64,000 bases of DNA from Sordaria brevicollis (GCA_033439795.1 JAUTDP010000007.1:930001-994000); one strand, 5' to 3'; positions 13,096 to 25,162 are shown, numbered from the stretch's first letter. The notes: generated by a model from the letters alone, not told the origin. A program made the numbers and translations.

Positions 13096-14036
13096 AATTC
13101 AATGGGCTAACAATTGCGCGTCTGCCTGCAGTTCATCTCCTCGCGGGGCAATGAATACTTTTGCGAAATCGACGAGGACTACATCACGGACAGGTTCAAC
13201 CTGACGGGTCTCAACACGGAGGTCCAGTACTACCAATATGCCCTCGACCTCATCACCGATGTCTTCGACCTCGACTGCGACGATGACATGCGGGAAACAA
13301 TAGAGAAGTCGGCCAGGCACCTGTACGGTCTCGTCCACGCTCGATACATTGTCACAACCAGGGGTCTTCAAAAGATGGTCAGTAGCCAAGCCCTCAATGT
13401 TCTAGGACAGACGGCATATCAGCGTAGAACCCAAATCACTGACTTGGTCTCAAACAGTTCGAAAAGTACAAAAAGGCCGACTTCGGCAAGTGCCCGCGCG
13501 TCATGTGCTCCTCGCACCCGCTCCTGCCCATGGGCCTCTCGGACGTGCCCAACTCCAAGCCCGTCAAGCTGTACTGCGCGCGGTGCGAGGACATTTACAA
13601 CCCAAAGTCGTCGCGCCACGCCGCCATCGACGGCGCCTACTTTGGCACCTCGTTCCACAACATCTTCTTCCAGGTGTACCCGACCCTGGTGCCCGCCAAG
13701 AGCGTCGAGCGCTACATCCCGCGCTGCTACGGCTTCAAGGTGCACGCCGCCGCCGCCCTGGTGCGCTGGCAGAACGGCCAGCGGGACGAGATGCGCAGGC
13801 GGCTGCGGAAGCTCGAGGTCGAGAGCGGGTTTAAGGATGCCGACGACGAGGCCGAGCTGGACGAGGATGAGGAGGATGAGGACGAGGAGGAGCTGGCTGC
13901 CATGGAGGAAGTGGAGGGAGGAGCTGTCGCCGCCGCCGCCCAGCAACAACAACAGCAGCAACAGCAACAACAACATGCGGCAGCAGGAGGAGCGGCAACG
14001 GGAGGCGTTGCTGCCGGTGGTGAAGGCGTCCATTAG
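12970..14036 (+). CDS. Casein kinase II regulatory (beta) subunit, 3 exons
   Basis: Regulatory subunit that dimerises and holds two catalytic CK2 alpha subunits; in Neurospora CK2 also phosphorylates the clock protein FRQ. Model: 12970-13026, 13132-13377 and 13458-14036, 293 residues; all joins fall on codon boundaries. The N-terminus MDDFVSESESDYASYW, the ISSRGNEYFCEIDEDYITDR motif and the acidic DLDCDDD loop are diagnostic. The dimerising zinc ribbon is intact at C113, C118, C141 and C144. The core ends with GFKVHAAAALVRWQNG, followed by an unusual tail: an acidic run (about residues 245-262), then a glutamine run (about 271-282) and Ala/Gly-rich sequence. Fungi of this group have two beta paralogs and I cannot tell which this is. 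Intron 1 contains a GA microsatellite. The frame at 13114-14244 merely reads through intron 2. Confidence 0.95.
13064..13096 (+). repeat. GA microsatellite in intron 1 of the CK2 beta gene
   Basis: A run of AGAGAT followed by about ten AG dinucleotides lies between the donor at 13027 and the acceptor ending at 13131, after a T-rich tract. It is a simple-sequence repeat likely to vary in length between strains. Confidence 0.85.
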
Positions 14037-15167
14037 AAGAGACCAGCAGCTGCTACTGAAAGTGAAATTGGAGGAGGGGTGGATGACACGTACTGGAACT
14101 CGGAAGCCACAATCACGATCAGGACAGGGGACACGACCGAAGACGACGAAGGAATCGGGCTATGAGCTTATTCCCTTGTTCTTGTTGAGGCTGTCACGGA
14201 GTTTAAGACTTGTCATGGAATCTCAGGATGGGAGAGGAGTATGAAGAGCAGGCTCACGCGGAGCTTGCGATGTCGGTTTAGGCGATGATGGATGTCTCTT
14301 TTTCTTTTTTCTTAAGGGTGGTGGAATGCATATACCATAAAGTATTGAGTAAACAAGTATGAGAGTACAGGATGTTACATTTTATGTGTCTGTTCTTTTT
14401 GCATCCTACGGGGTAACTTGGTACTCTTCTACAGCGGACTACTGGACAACGGTATGAATGGAGCGAAGTGAGTGCGGGAGAAAGACAGAAAGCCATCGAT
14501 AGAGTGTTTGAAGTTGTTTGGTATAGTTATCAGGATTTTCTGTTCCTCTATCCGAGCAGGCCCTCTTTAGACCGCATCAATTGCTGCCTTTTCATTCATG
14601 CCGCATTATCTCAAAATGAAGGTAAGGTTTGGCGTACGGTACATCTCTGCCAAGCCTGTCCTCAAGAGACGGGCACATAGACGGGCAAGCATATGCATCA
14701 ACAACTGACAGTGTCTTGGAAGTAGAGAAATGCACAAGACGATACCCTCAACCCAAATGTTCGACAGCAAAGTACATCAAGCAAGGTTCGCAAAGCTTGA
14801 TAACCCATCATGTACACGCTTCACCTAGAGAGTACTGGTAGATGTCAGGCTCTATAAATGAGTTCGTCATTTCCCATACTGCAAAACGCCTCCTGTACTT
14901 ATGATGAAGAGAGACTGTTCCCAGAAAAACAACATATGTAGGTAAACTGTTGTAACATAACCATTTACTATCAATTTGCCATCCCCAGGCATCTTTTTCC
15001 CTCCTCAGAACGATGAAGGAAGAAATAACCGCTTTTTGTCATCAAGCAAGCCCAGCCACCCGGGCCAGGCCCCTTTCTTCATCCTTTTCCACAAAATGCA
15101 TGGACCTTTCCTTAACTTTCTTGTCAAATAACACAATGTCTACTGACATTGCCTGCTCCTTACTCAC
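14037..15167. other. Convergent intergenic region CK2 beta / PAP2 phosphatase
   Basis: This 1.13-kb stretch lies between two convergent stop codons and should hold both 3' untranslated regions. ATAAA-type words occur near 14335-14360. No gene, tRNA or other RNA is recognised. Confidence 0.5.
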
Positions 15168-16844
15168 TCATATCCGATTGTCATGAGCAGCCCCCCTGTA
15201 AGTCGTGTCAACCTGTTCTCGTTCGTCAACATCAAGCGACGACGGTTTCCTTCCCGTGATGCCTGGCTGGTCCGGTCCCACATTACTACTTTCCAGACCG
15301 GTGCCGTTCCCTCGTCCTAGCTGCCCGGGACGTCCACCATAGCTGCTGCTATGATCCAAGGAATCAGGACCCAGCGCCTCCTCCTCGTCTCCCGCGCGAT
15401 AGTACTCGCCCACGTCACGGTTGGTCGCATAACTGTAGCTTCCAACACCGGCCCAGAACGCCTTGTCGCGGCTGCGAGGGCCCCAAGCCCACCCTGCACC
15501 TTGCGAAATAGGCAGGTGGTAGTAACGGAAGGCGAAGAACGAGGATACGAGCCCGATGATGTAGCCGAACAGGATGTCGAAGCCGTGGTGGCGGAAGTCA
15601 AACCAACGCGAGGAGGCGATGAAGATGGACGCGAACCATGGGATGATGCAGATCAGCAGCAGGTACAGCGGAGGCGCGGCAGCCTGGCGGCGTGCGGCGG
15701 CAACCGTGCGCGTATGCTGCGCAAGACGCTTCTCTTCGATTGCGCCGATGCTGCCGCCTGTGTAGGTCCGTCCGCTTCCTGCGCCTCCAGGACCCCGAGA
15801 GGCCATCTCGTAAGATTCGGGCCCGCCCATGGAGATGCCGGTGTTATGGCGAGTCCTTGAGGGGAAGGCCGAGTAAGAGGAGGCATCGACGGTGGGGCCG
15901 GCCGCAAGGAAGGGGAATGTGATGGCGAACTTGCTGGCAATGAAAAGTGAGAGGTAGACAAGACCTGGTGGGAAAAGATCAGTCAGTCAGTCACCAGGAA
16001 TGGATTCATCCCCAAAAAAAATTGATTAGTACTCACCAGCTGCTGCCGAGCTGGAGTGACCGCTGGGGTAGCTCCTGAAGCCATCATCCAACTTGGACTT
16101 GTCGGTGCTCGTGCAAATATCTGCGCTGACCAGCTGCCCATTCATGCTGGAATTGGCAAACCCCCCAACGATATACTTGGCGACATTGGCGATATCGGGC
16201 TGGCATCGCGAAAGAAGATCAGGTCGTGGCTTGCCGTAGAGGTTCTTCATGCAGTTCGTGATCAACCAAGCAGAGGCAATCGATAGCGCCAGGCCCAACC
16301 AACCAATATGTAGTTCCCATAGCTTGCGCTTCCAGATCATGGCCTTCGGCGTGCCCCGAGGGACAGTGTTTCCAGGGACGAAGATCAGCGAAATGACGGC
16401 GATGAAGAAGATGGGCGCAATGACACTGATGCATGTCGCCATCCATACGGGCACGGTTTCGTTTTCTGTAAAGGGGAATCTGGAGTGTGTGTACGTCTTA
16501 GCATCGCAACCACTGAAACAGTCCAAACAGAAGAAACCTCTGGGGAAACTTTTTGGTTTTACATACGAGATGTTGGGATCGTATAGCGAAAAGTGTCTCT
16601 TGTTTGGTGTTTCTTTCCCAATGATATAGCCAATGACTCCGGCAACAGCGATAATGACCCAGTCAAAGACGTATGAGACCGCCACCACCCATCCTCCCTT
16701 CTTCTTCTTTGGCCCGCCAGGCCGGGTGTGCCTCAAGTCGTCCATCATCAGCGTCGTCGAGGTTTGTGTGTAGCCGGTATGGGTTGGTGAGAACGAGCGG
16801 GCGTGTGCTGGTGGAATAAGGAGGTCTTCTGAATCGTCGGGCAT
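15168..16844 (-). CDS. PAP2-family lipid phosphate phosphatase (DPP1/LPP type), 3 exons
   Basis: Multi-pass membrane enzyme that removes phosphate from diacylglycerol pyrophosphate or phosphatidic acid, giving diacylglycerol. Model: 16844-16567, 16479-16037 and 15964-15168, about 505 residues. All three phosphatase motifs are intact: KX6RP at K171-P179, PSGH at 231-234, and SRX5HX3D with S359, R360, H366 and D370, so it should be active. Hydrophobic segments lie near residues 53-76, 104-127, 149-168, 241-262, 340-358 and 368-390. The loop between motifs 2 and 3 is long, over 120 residues instead of a few tens, and carries Gly/Ser- and charge-rich sequence. The last 120 residues are hydrophilic. 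The intron 16566-16480 is 87 bp with no stop and could be read through; I removed it because the family goes directly from the DPNIS region to FPFTENETV and because donor GTATGT and acceptor CAG are good. Confidence 0.92.
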
Positions 16845-18934
16845 GAGGGACCTAAGAATGATCCGAGGGGTAATCGGATGGGAAAGGGGACCTCAAACAG
16901 AAAAAAGGGACGGCAAAGAAGTGAAAGGTTGAGACTAAAGCGCAGATTCGGCTCGGGTGGTGCGTCCACTCGTCCAGCGGTTGTGCAAGGCCAGCTGAGT
17001 CTAGACGTAAGCGGTCCGCCGGGTCGCGTTTGCCAGCCGGAAAAGAGCGTAAAGGGGATGTTTCAATAGGCGCAAACCGCAGCTGAATGTAAGGATAAAG
17101 CGACAACAGTAAGCGGCCAGGCTATACAAACCTAGGGCCGAAGTGGTTGGGAAGAACCGAGATGATCGTTTGGGGGGAAGCAGTACCTTGAGGTACAGGC
17201 ACCCGCAGTCTAGCGTAGCGTAAAGATGTCGTGACGTGCAGACTGAGAGCACGGCACTCAAGAGGTTGAACAATTGGGTTCAAAGAGACGGGAGTCTTGA
17301 ATCGAGTCGATCGAACTTGTCCGACAGAAAAAGAGAGGTTTCGCCCAGCGATCAACGTCCACGATTTTCCACACCAAGACGTCTAAGCCTCTTTCCAAGA
17401 CGGCGCGTGTAACGCCAACAAAGGAATCCCGATGGCTATTTCCACTGGCTGGTAACTGGTTGGTCTCCGCGTGAAGGGACGTCAGTTGACAGGTCAGTAC
17501 TACCTCCAGCAAGTGAGGGACAAAAAAGAGTAAGTGCTGATCGTAAAGAGAGAATAAACGAAATTATGGACGGGCAATGAACCTGAATGGTCAAGAGCGG
17601 ATGGGAAGCAAGAGAATAGCAGCAGCTTTTCCTCGGTGAAATCAAAACTGCTCGAAGACAAAACAGTGAAACCAACACAATCCTGTAACATGGAAATGAT
17701 CTTTCAAGGGGGCAGTGGCGGGGGCCTGGCCATACATTATCCCCAGTCCAGCGTAACGCTGCATGGAGAGCGCCCATTGGGGAAACCATGCTGCGGCCCA
17801 TCAGAATGTACTGCTTCTCAGCCTTTGTTAGAAATGAAACTCGACTATGCTGCATAATACAGCGGGGGATATGCGGTGTCTCTATCAGAGTTAAATCCGA
17901 GGTACATGCCAAGGTGGAGCAGCCCTTCAGTTCTTACTGCCGCGTGGATCCTTTCCCATTCAATCTCCAAAAATAATCAGACGGCCCTGGTCCCTGAAAG
18001 AGTCGAAACGATGGAAACAGCAAAAGAATGACGCAAAGTAACCGCACCTTACACACACTGCCGAGACTATGGGAGACACTTGCAAAAACAATCACCAAGA
18101 AATAAGTATTTGAGATATAGAGCACTGGTGGTGAAGTCAAGACTACGACTCCCGTCCTCCCTTCTTATGGTCGAATGCTCATCCCTTAAGGGCGTTGCGA
18201 CCTGACTTACAAGTACAGCTTTGTTCGGCCAAAGCGCGAACGCATTCCGAGACGCTGTCGTGACATGCCCTTGGGCGGTTAAGCAGTGTAAAGATCTGCC
18301 GCAGGAATGCATAAGAACCTCACTGCGCCCCCTTTTGCCTACGCGTCTGTATACAATTTCCTCTTTTCCTGGCCATTGTCTCGTCGCCCACCTCAGGACG
18401 GCATTTATAAAATAGTTGAAGAAGGGATCGGTATTTTATGTCTCTGCCCCCTGAAAAAGGGATGAACGCCAGATTTAATTGGACGGCTTAAACCGGTCTG
18501 AATGCTCGGACGGCTTCCTTCATACACACTGGCCCATTGTTTTGAAGTTGTAAGAGACAAAGCGCATTTTGTCACTTTCTGGTCGGCACATGGTGATCGA
18601 GCCGAACGAGTACCCAAGGCTAGCATTTCGTAGATCCACAAAGTCATGTCCTGGTCGACAGCAGACTTACACCAGGCATACACTCTCAACATAACTCCGT
18701 AACCTATCGCCGCCTGAAGAGGGTCGCTGAGTTGGAACTAAGGCTTGTGAAGACATAAGAGCAACATCGGGGGGTCGCCAACAGTCGATGCCGTTCGCCC
18801 TAGGACATATGGCTTCCTTCCGGTAAAATTGGGCCCTCGAAACTGCCGGCCTGCGAACAAATGAATACGTTTTACTACATAGTGTACAAGATTGTGGGTA
18901 TATAGCCCAAGTTGAGCACAGCAGGTTAATTCGT
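16845..18934. other. Intergenic, promoter of PAP2 gene and 3' flank of the uL2m gene
   Basis: About 2.1 kb without a supported gene. The largest frame (17436-17912, minus) has no domain, no family resemblance and overlaps other frames of the same quality. I looked for tRNA and 5S rRNA sequences on both strands and saw none. Confidence 0.45.
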
Positions 18935-20218
18935 TTATGTAGTCTTCTTGTTCCTCCGGACACCCATGTTGCGCACCCGGGGAGTAACAACCCACTTGTT
19001 GATGTTGGACTTTCTGCGTGTCTTGTAACCACCTTTGGCCTAGAAAGAGAAAGAGGGTAAGGCGTCTGTTTGAAACAAAGAAGGCAGATATGCAGGGACA
19101 AAAACTTACGGGTGTACCCCAAGGAGAAACGGGGTGCCTGTTACCCTTCGACTTACCACGACCGCCACCGTGAGGATGGTCATCTGTCGAGCCGTTAGTT
19201 TGGTTCTGCTCGATTGACAAGCGGATGTTTCGGATCTCTACTCACTTGCGTTCATGGCCAAACCTCTCACAGTAGGCCTGATGTTGAGCCAACGGCTTCT
19301 ACCGGCCTTGCCCAACTGTCTGTAGTGATGCATGATGTTGCTGGCAACGCCAACGGTGGCGCAAGCGTCCTTGCTGACCCTTCTGATTTCACCACTCTGA
19401 AGTCTAACGTTGACGAACTTGCCCGTCATAACCTTGGTACCGTCCTCACGGGTCTCCTCCTCCTTGGAAATAATGGTTGCGTATGTTCCGGCACTACGGC
19501 AGAAGACGGCCTTTCCGTCCGGACGAGAGCCGACGCAGTAAATCTGAGTTCCGACAGGAATCATGGACACGGGCAAGCAGTTGCCTCTCCAGCATGTCCT
19601 CGCAGCCAAGATACCGGGATCGACGACACCACCCATGGAATCGAGCAGGTCTTGGGGAAGACCGGACCGGTAGCTCTGCACTACATCTCCCGCCCTCATA
19701 CCATCCGCCGCAACGATATAGCTCTTCTTCCCTGTAGCCTCCTCCTTCACCAACGCAATGTGGGCGCTGCGACCGGGATCGTACTCGATGCGCAGGACTG
19801 TGTGCGGACCCGGAGTCCATCTATCAAAGTCGACCATGCGGATTCTTCGCTTGTGACCACCACCACGATGTCTGACTGTGATACGACCGCTGTGGTTACG
19901 TCCACCCTTGGACTGACCCTTCTTGGGGAAGGTCAGAGGAAGATACGGCCGGCCCTTCCACAGATGGTCGTTGATGGGGCGCTTCAAGTGACGGATACCG
20001 GGCGTGTGCGGCTTGTAGGTTCTCATCATGCCGGCGTCCCGGACGTATGGGGTTTTGGCCTTGGCATCTTTGCTGTTGGCGCTGGTGGTGCTGGTGCTGG
20101 CGTTCCCTGATGGTGTGGCGGCCTTGGTGGCATAGCATCTGGCGACGGTACGGCCCAGTACGGTTTGGGCAAAGGAAGCTGTCCCCGCGAGGAGGGGTCG
20201 GAATTGAGGCTGCAGCAT
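18935..20218 (-). CDS. rml2: Mitochondrial large-subunit ribosomal protein uL2m (RML2), 3 exons
   Basis: Core protein of the mitochondrial ribosome, at the peptidyl-transferase region of the large subunit. Model: 20218-19246, 19183-19110 and 19039-18935, 383 residues, in frame throughout. The start at 20218 gives [12 protein letters not shown] and a basic, Ser/Arg/Thr presequence ending near RCYATKA, typical of a mitochondrial targeting peptide. The uL2 body follows: [66 protein letters not shown] and [16 protein letters not shown]. The short exon 2 carries the conserved [15 protein letters not shown] loop and HPVSPWGTP; exon 3 ends in the basic NKKTT tail. The frame stays open upstream to 20413, so a 65-residue N-terminal extension cannot be excluded. 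Long plus-strand frames across this gene are shadows. Confidence 0.95.
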
Positions 20219-22037
20219 GGCTGCTCGATCGCTGTCGGATATCCCAAGCTCCTGGCCGTGAGCTATGGGTTGGTGGGGGTGCTGGAGGGGACGATTGCTG
20301 CGATACCTATCCAGCAACCGGAGTGCGACGTCCTCGCAGGCTGCTCGTCGAGGTTCCCGTCGTCGGCTTGTCGTCGATAACTGCTGTGGAAAATTGCTCG
20401 GCTGATGCGCCAATCACAGGCTTGCATTGGCTGCGACCCTGGACTGTTGTGGCTGTCAGTAAATGTGGCTTGTATGGTTCAGCCACAGGACTTGGGTGAA
20501 GGAGCTTTGTTTCTCTCCAGGGCCGGTTCATCGAGTGCTGCAAACAGCGCGCCAAAACACGAGCGCGGGATGGAAGGCACCTGCACCACTCACATTCGCC
20601 AACCAGCGCGTGGAAGATTCGTTGCAGGGGCCTGGTGGCCTGAAGCAAAGCGCGGCGCGGGGAAAGAGCGTGCATTTTGCTCCGTTCCTTCCCCAAGGTT
20701 CGCGGTGTGAAGCGGGACAGTGTTGTAAATGCGGAAGCAGCACGGTGCTTTTCGAAGGACTGAGCCAATCAAAACCCGGTTGCCCTGCGGTTGCCAATGT
20801 TGACGGTGGATGAGTGACGGCAAGGGAGGAGACGTGGCCCGCGCTGACCCTGCCGTGCCTTCCTTCCCTTCACTGGCAATGCGTGTTTGAAGTGCGGCCT
20901 TTGTACCTTCTGCTTGCTCCAAAAACGCAGGCCCAAGTACAATTCCAGGCCGCTCGCTTTCTCGACTCCGGATTCTGCAACTCGACACAACCATTTTCCT
21001 GGACGCACCACCACCAACAATCGACATTTCAGCAACAAGAACAGCAACAACAGCAACTTTCGACTCCGGTCATTGAGGTCTGCATTTCTTTTGGCAATAC
21101 AACCTTTTTCGACTTTTTGCTTATCCGACAGCAACACTGCATCCTAATCATTCGGCAATCTAACGGCGCAGACAACAGCAGCAAGACGTGCGTCTGACAA
21201 GCTCAAGCTTCCAAGCTCACTGCAAACTACACAGCGCGTCATCAGCTCCGTCTTTGTTGTGGTGTCTTTTTTGTTTTCCAGTGTTTTGGACTTGACATTC
21301 ACTACCAGGTCACTGCCGTGCACTGCACTAGTGAAGGGTACTTTGTCGCATCCCCAGCACGTCCGATCAGGTACCTGGGTGGGTGTCCACACGCCCGCTC
21401 CGTCCACTGGCACTCCAGCCCCATCCACTGGGCTGCACTGGCACTGGCACCTCCACCAAGGCCTCGCAAAAACAAGACTTCCACCCTTCTTGTCTGCACC
21501 TCATAAACAATCATATCTCCCTTTCCCGTCGGCCAACTAGCCTTCCTATCCCGCATCACCAGGACCCGCAAGGCTATTGTCATCACGACGGCAACCCTTG
21601 GCCTTGATCAGTCAATCTTTCGGACGTCGCTATCGCGTTTTCCGCCTTCGACCGGTGTCGCCAATTGGGCCCCAGTCCGATCAACAACAGCACGTCTTTC
21701 ACGGTCTCGGCCAACCTCCTGTCGCGGGACCTAGGGTTGATCTCCGGCTTAACAACGTGCCGACAGCGACATCACTGCCGACCGCCGGTGTCATTCCTTC
21801 CCGACTTCTTTGGGGTTTATAGTCGGTGCGTCTAGTCCTCTTGCCGTCCGTGTTCGCAATTCCCTCGTCGTTCGCGCGTCAAGGCCTCCCTCCGTGGCAG
21901 GGATCGATCCTTCGACAAGACCCAGCCTCTCCACCTCGAACTTCACCAACAACAAACACCCAAAGCAGGTAGCTGACCTCTGTCGTCAGTAGACATATTT
22001 CACATCAATTCATTTACCAACATCAGACAAGGCCATC
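20219..22037. promoter_or_regulatory. Divergent promoter region uL2m / B-type cyclin
   Basis: A 1.8-kb spacer between two divergent starts. CCAAT words occur at about 20410 and 20764. From about 20985 to 21060 the plus strand is rich in CAA/CAG and CA-rich words; from 21500 to 22030 it is pyrimidine- and CAA-rich, as expected of a long leader for the cyclin gene. No coding region is supported. Confidence 0.5.
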
Positions 22038-23797
22038 ATGCCCAATCTTGTAAGTCCCTCTTCGCAGTCGCATCGTCATGCTTCCGTGCGATTGGCTGTC
22101 CACAACCCGGGATGTTAGTACTAACTCAACCCCAACCCTGCAGAGGACGAGAAACCCGCGTTCACTCGCGAACGAAAATGACGAGAATAGCACAGCAGCC
22201 ACGACACGTATGACGAGGGCCAAGGCGGCCACTCTCCACGTTGACGAACTGTCTATGCCAGCAAAGACCATGTCCAAGAAGACGACGACATCGACAACCA
22301 CTACCGCCCCTGCCGCTCGTGCTGGCGCTAAGCGGAACGCACTCGGCGATGTCAGCAATGTCACCAAGGTCGAAGTTGCGGGAACGAAGAAAACGATCGC
22401 GAAACCCGGTCTCGTGTCGAAGGCAGCTCAGCCGAGTGGTATCCAGAAGAAAACCACGTCTGCTACGAGCCGTACTTCCACCACCGCCCGCCGTGCGTTA
22501 TCCAACAAGGAACCCAACAAGTCCGTCGGCCCCAGTGCGGGTGCTGGCACCATCCCCGCCAAGCGCAAGCTTCCCCCGTCCACATCCAAGCTGGCCTCTG
22601 TCAAGGAAGAAGCACATGTCAAAACCGAGCCGACGCGCAAGAAGCTCCACGTTGAGGAGCCCGAGAAGAAGAAGCTCATCAAGACGGAGGTCAAGGAGAA
22701 CGATGCTCCCATCAAGTCTGAGCCGATTTCCGAACCCCCCGCTCCTGTTACCCGCGATGTCGTCCCTGTCCAGCCAGTGTATCCGCCAGGTGTTAAGGAC
22801 CTTGACACTGAAGACCTTGAGGATCCGCTTATGGTTGCCGAGTATGCGACGGAAATTTTCGAGTACCTCCGCGACCTGGAGTGCAAATCCGTGCCCAACC
22901 CCCAGTATATGAGCCACCAGGATGACCTCGAGTGGAAGACCCGCGGCATTCTCATCGACTGGCTCATTGAGGTCCATACCCGGTTCCATCTGCTGCCCGA
23001 GACGCTATTCCTCGCCGTCAACATCATCGACCGTTTCTTGAGCGAGAAGGTTGTCCAGCTCGATCGTCTTCAGCTGGTGGGTATCACCGCCATGTTCATT
23101 GCCTCCAAGTACGAGGAGGTTCTCTCACCCCACATCGCCAATTTCCGCCACGTCGCCGATGATGGCTTTACTGAAGATGAGATCCTTAGCGCGGAGCGTT
23201 TCATTCTGTCCACCCTCAACTACGACCTTAGCTATCCTAACCCCATGAACTTCCTTCGCCGCATCTCCAAGGCCGACAACTACGACATTCAGTCCCGCAC
23301 CCTTGGCAAGTATCTGATGGAGATCAGTTTGCTTGATCATCGTTTCATGCCTTACCGCCCCAGCCATGTTGCCGCTGCTGCTATGTACTTGGCACGACTG
23401 ATCCTGGATCGCGGTGAATGGGTAAGTTATATCTGGATTTCCCTTGCTCATCTTCTCGATTTGTTTCGTGGCTGACATTTGTGATTCTAGGACGAGACTA
23501 TCGCCTACTATGCTGGCTATACCGAGCAAGAGATTGAGCCTGTTTTCCATCTTATGGTCGACTATTTGGCCCGCCCCGTTATCCACGAAGCATTCTTCAA
23601 GAAGTATGCCAGCAAAAAGTTCCTCAAGGGTATGTGTACCATCCAGCTTTGCCTGTCTCGAGTTTTGTACTGACGTCTCCTTAGCATCCATGCTCACTCG
23701 GCAATGGGCCAAGAAGAACGCTATTCTTTATGGCGTCGTTGACCCTGAGATCCCCCTGGACCAGCTCAGTGATCGCCCTGTTGATCAGCTTCCTTAA
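22038..23797 (+). CDS. G2/mitotic-specific B-type cyclin (NimE/CLB family), 4 exons
   Basis: Activating partner of the mitotic kinase CDK1, required for entry into mitosis. Model: 22038-22049, 22144-23421, 23491-23629 and 23685-23797, 513 residues. Exon 1 codes for only four residues (MPNL) and is joined to RTRNPRSLANENDEN, matching the Aspergillus NimE start. Two APC/C degradation signals are visible: a destruction box at R68-N76 (RNALGDVSN) and a KEN box at 188-190. Residues about 80-225 are disordered, basic and Lys/Pro-rich. The N-terminal cyclin box starts near residue 231, with RGILIDWLIEVHTRF at about 271-285 and FIASKYEEVLSP later; the second cyclin fold covers NPMNFLRRISKAD, LMEISLLDHRF and the last two exons. 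The intron at 22050-22143 has a TACTAAC branch site. It corresponds to clb-1 of Neurospora as far as I can tell. Confidence 0.95.
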
Positions 23798-25162
23798 GCT
23801 TGTCTGGGTTGATTTTGCGTCCATAAGCTAGCCTGTTGGTTCTATCTCTGCGATATCCTCAGGATAGGCTACGACGCGGTTGGGTCTCGCTGGCGTCCGA
23901 CGACACGTGTTGAAGCTATAGGTGACGGTATGCATTTTGTCTCCTAATCCAATGGAGACGGCAATCGTCCAACTTGTCTATTATCACCAAAGCATCCTAT
24001 TACCTGCTTGATGCACAGGGAGCTGGTTCTAGGAGACGCGGCGAAGGATAATCACCTGGCCCGCATTGACGGACAGGCTTTTGTTTTTCCCTTCATTTAT
24101 TCGGCATGGCAGGTTTTTGTTTTTGCGCTGCTACTTCCTCAAAAGCTCAAAGTTTTCTTTGCGGTGGCGCTCGGTGTCAAGGGATTCAGGGAGAGGCGTA
24201 GAGGTTTCTCTTTATTTCATGGTCCTTCATGCAGAAGGGACTCTAAAGGTATGGTTAGGTTGCGGTTTCTCATCATTCACCCCCAACGGTTCGGCACGGA
24301 AGTTATCACCACTGTCTTGTTGCTGCTGCTCTTTCCAAACATTGGATTCTGTGCGCGATGAAGGTCGGTGCAAGGTATGGTCCACGGAGAGAACACACTT
24401 TCTTTCATTGTGTGATGGATATGAAGCAACGTTTTTTAGCGAAAGAGAAAAGAACGAAAAAGTTGTTCCAATGGGAGGCATCAATGAAGGCATGGCATGG
24501 AAAGGTTCCTGGCGGCGGCAAGGGGGAAAAGCACTACTGTACATAGATACATGTGTCGGATTACAAAGTCCTCATTTGATTGGGCTGCTATTTGGCCCGA
24601 GGCATACGGAATGAAAAGCATAAGCATAAAGCATCTGTCTTGGGGGATGTGATTCTGCCTTTTGGTTGTATTAGTCATAAAAATGGTGTGTATGAGAATG
24701 GAACGAATCAAGGTTTAACACTGTAGCGATACCCATTTCGAAGGCAGACGATGATGATAGAGCAATAATGTTAGCGTATTTCTATTCAAGCTTGTGCAAG
24801 AGGATGATGCTAGATACCCAGTCAAGGCTGTGGACGTGAGTACCTCCCGCCAGTGGGAGGCGTGACATTCCAAAGCCAAGTTATAACTTGGAGACCGCGA
24901 TGTTTGGTTCGGAGATTACTTCATTCCAATATGACGATAATGTTCTTGTTTACTTGAAAATGCAGATATGAGTTTGTGATCAACATTCCTACAGATCATG
25001 ACTCGGTTACAGTTCAAGAAGAGCTACTCTTCTTTTTTTCTTCTTTTTTTCTTCTTTTTTTTTTCTTTTTTTTTCCCCTTCGATTCGTTTCCCTTCGGTG
25101 TTTATGTATGGTCACCATCTCACACATTCCTCCACACCTCTAAGTAATATCACCAAAAGTCC
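23798..25162. other. Convergent intergenic region cyclin B / acidic repeat protein
   Basis: 1.36 kb between two stop codons. It ends in a long pure pyrimidine tract at about 25026-25080 (CTTCTTT-type repeats) on the plus strand. Open frames at 24008-24614 have no family features and look like 3' untranslated sequence. Confidence 0.5.
25026..25080 (+). repeat. Pyrimidine (T/C) tract
   Basis: An almost uninterrupted run of T and C, built of CTTC separated by T6-T9 runs, lies just beyond the 3' end of the acidic repeat protein gene. It reads as a purine tract on the minus strand, in the 3' flank of that gene. Confidence 0.8.

Noticed and set aside
13114..14244. 376-codon open frame over the CK2 beta gene
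   Set aside because: It follows the true exon 2, then runs through intron 2 in the wrong frame; the spliced model gives the complete conserved CK2 beta.
17436..17912. 158-codon minus-strand frame
   Set aside because: No motif or family resemblance; overlapping frames of similar length make chance likely.
19214..20110. 298-codon plus-strand open frame
   Set aside because: It lies entirely antisense to the well-supported uL2m exon 1 and has no protein-like features.
24066..24614. 182-codon frame downstream of the cyclin gene
   Set aside because: No domain, unusual composition, overlapping equivalent frames; fits 3' untranslated sequence.
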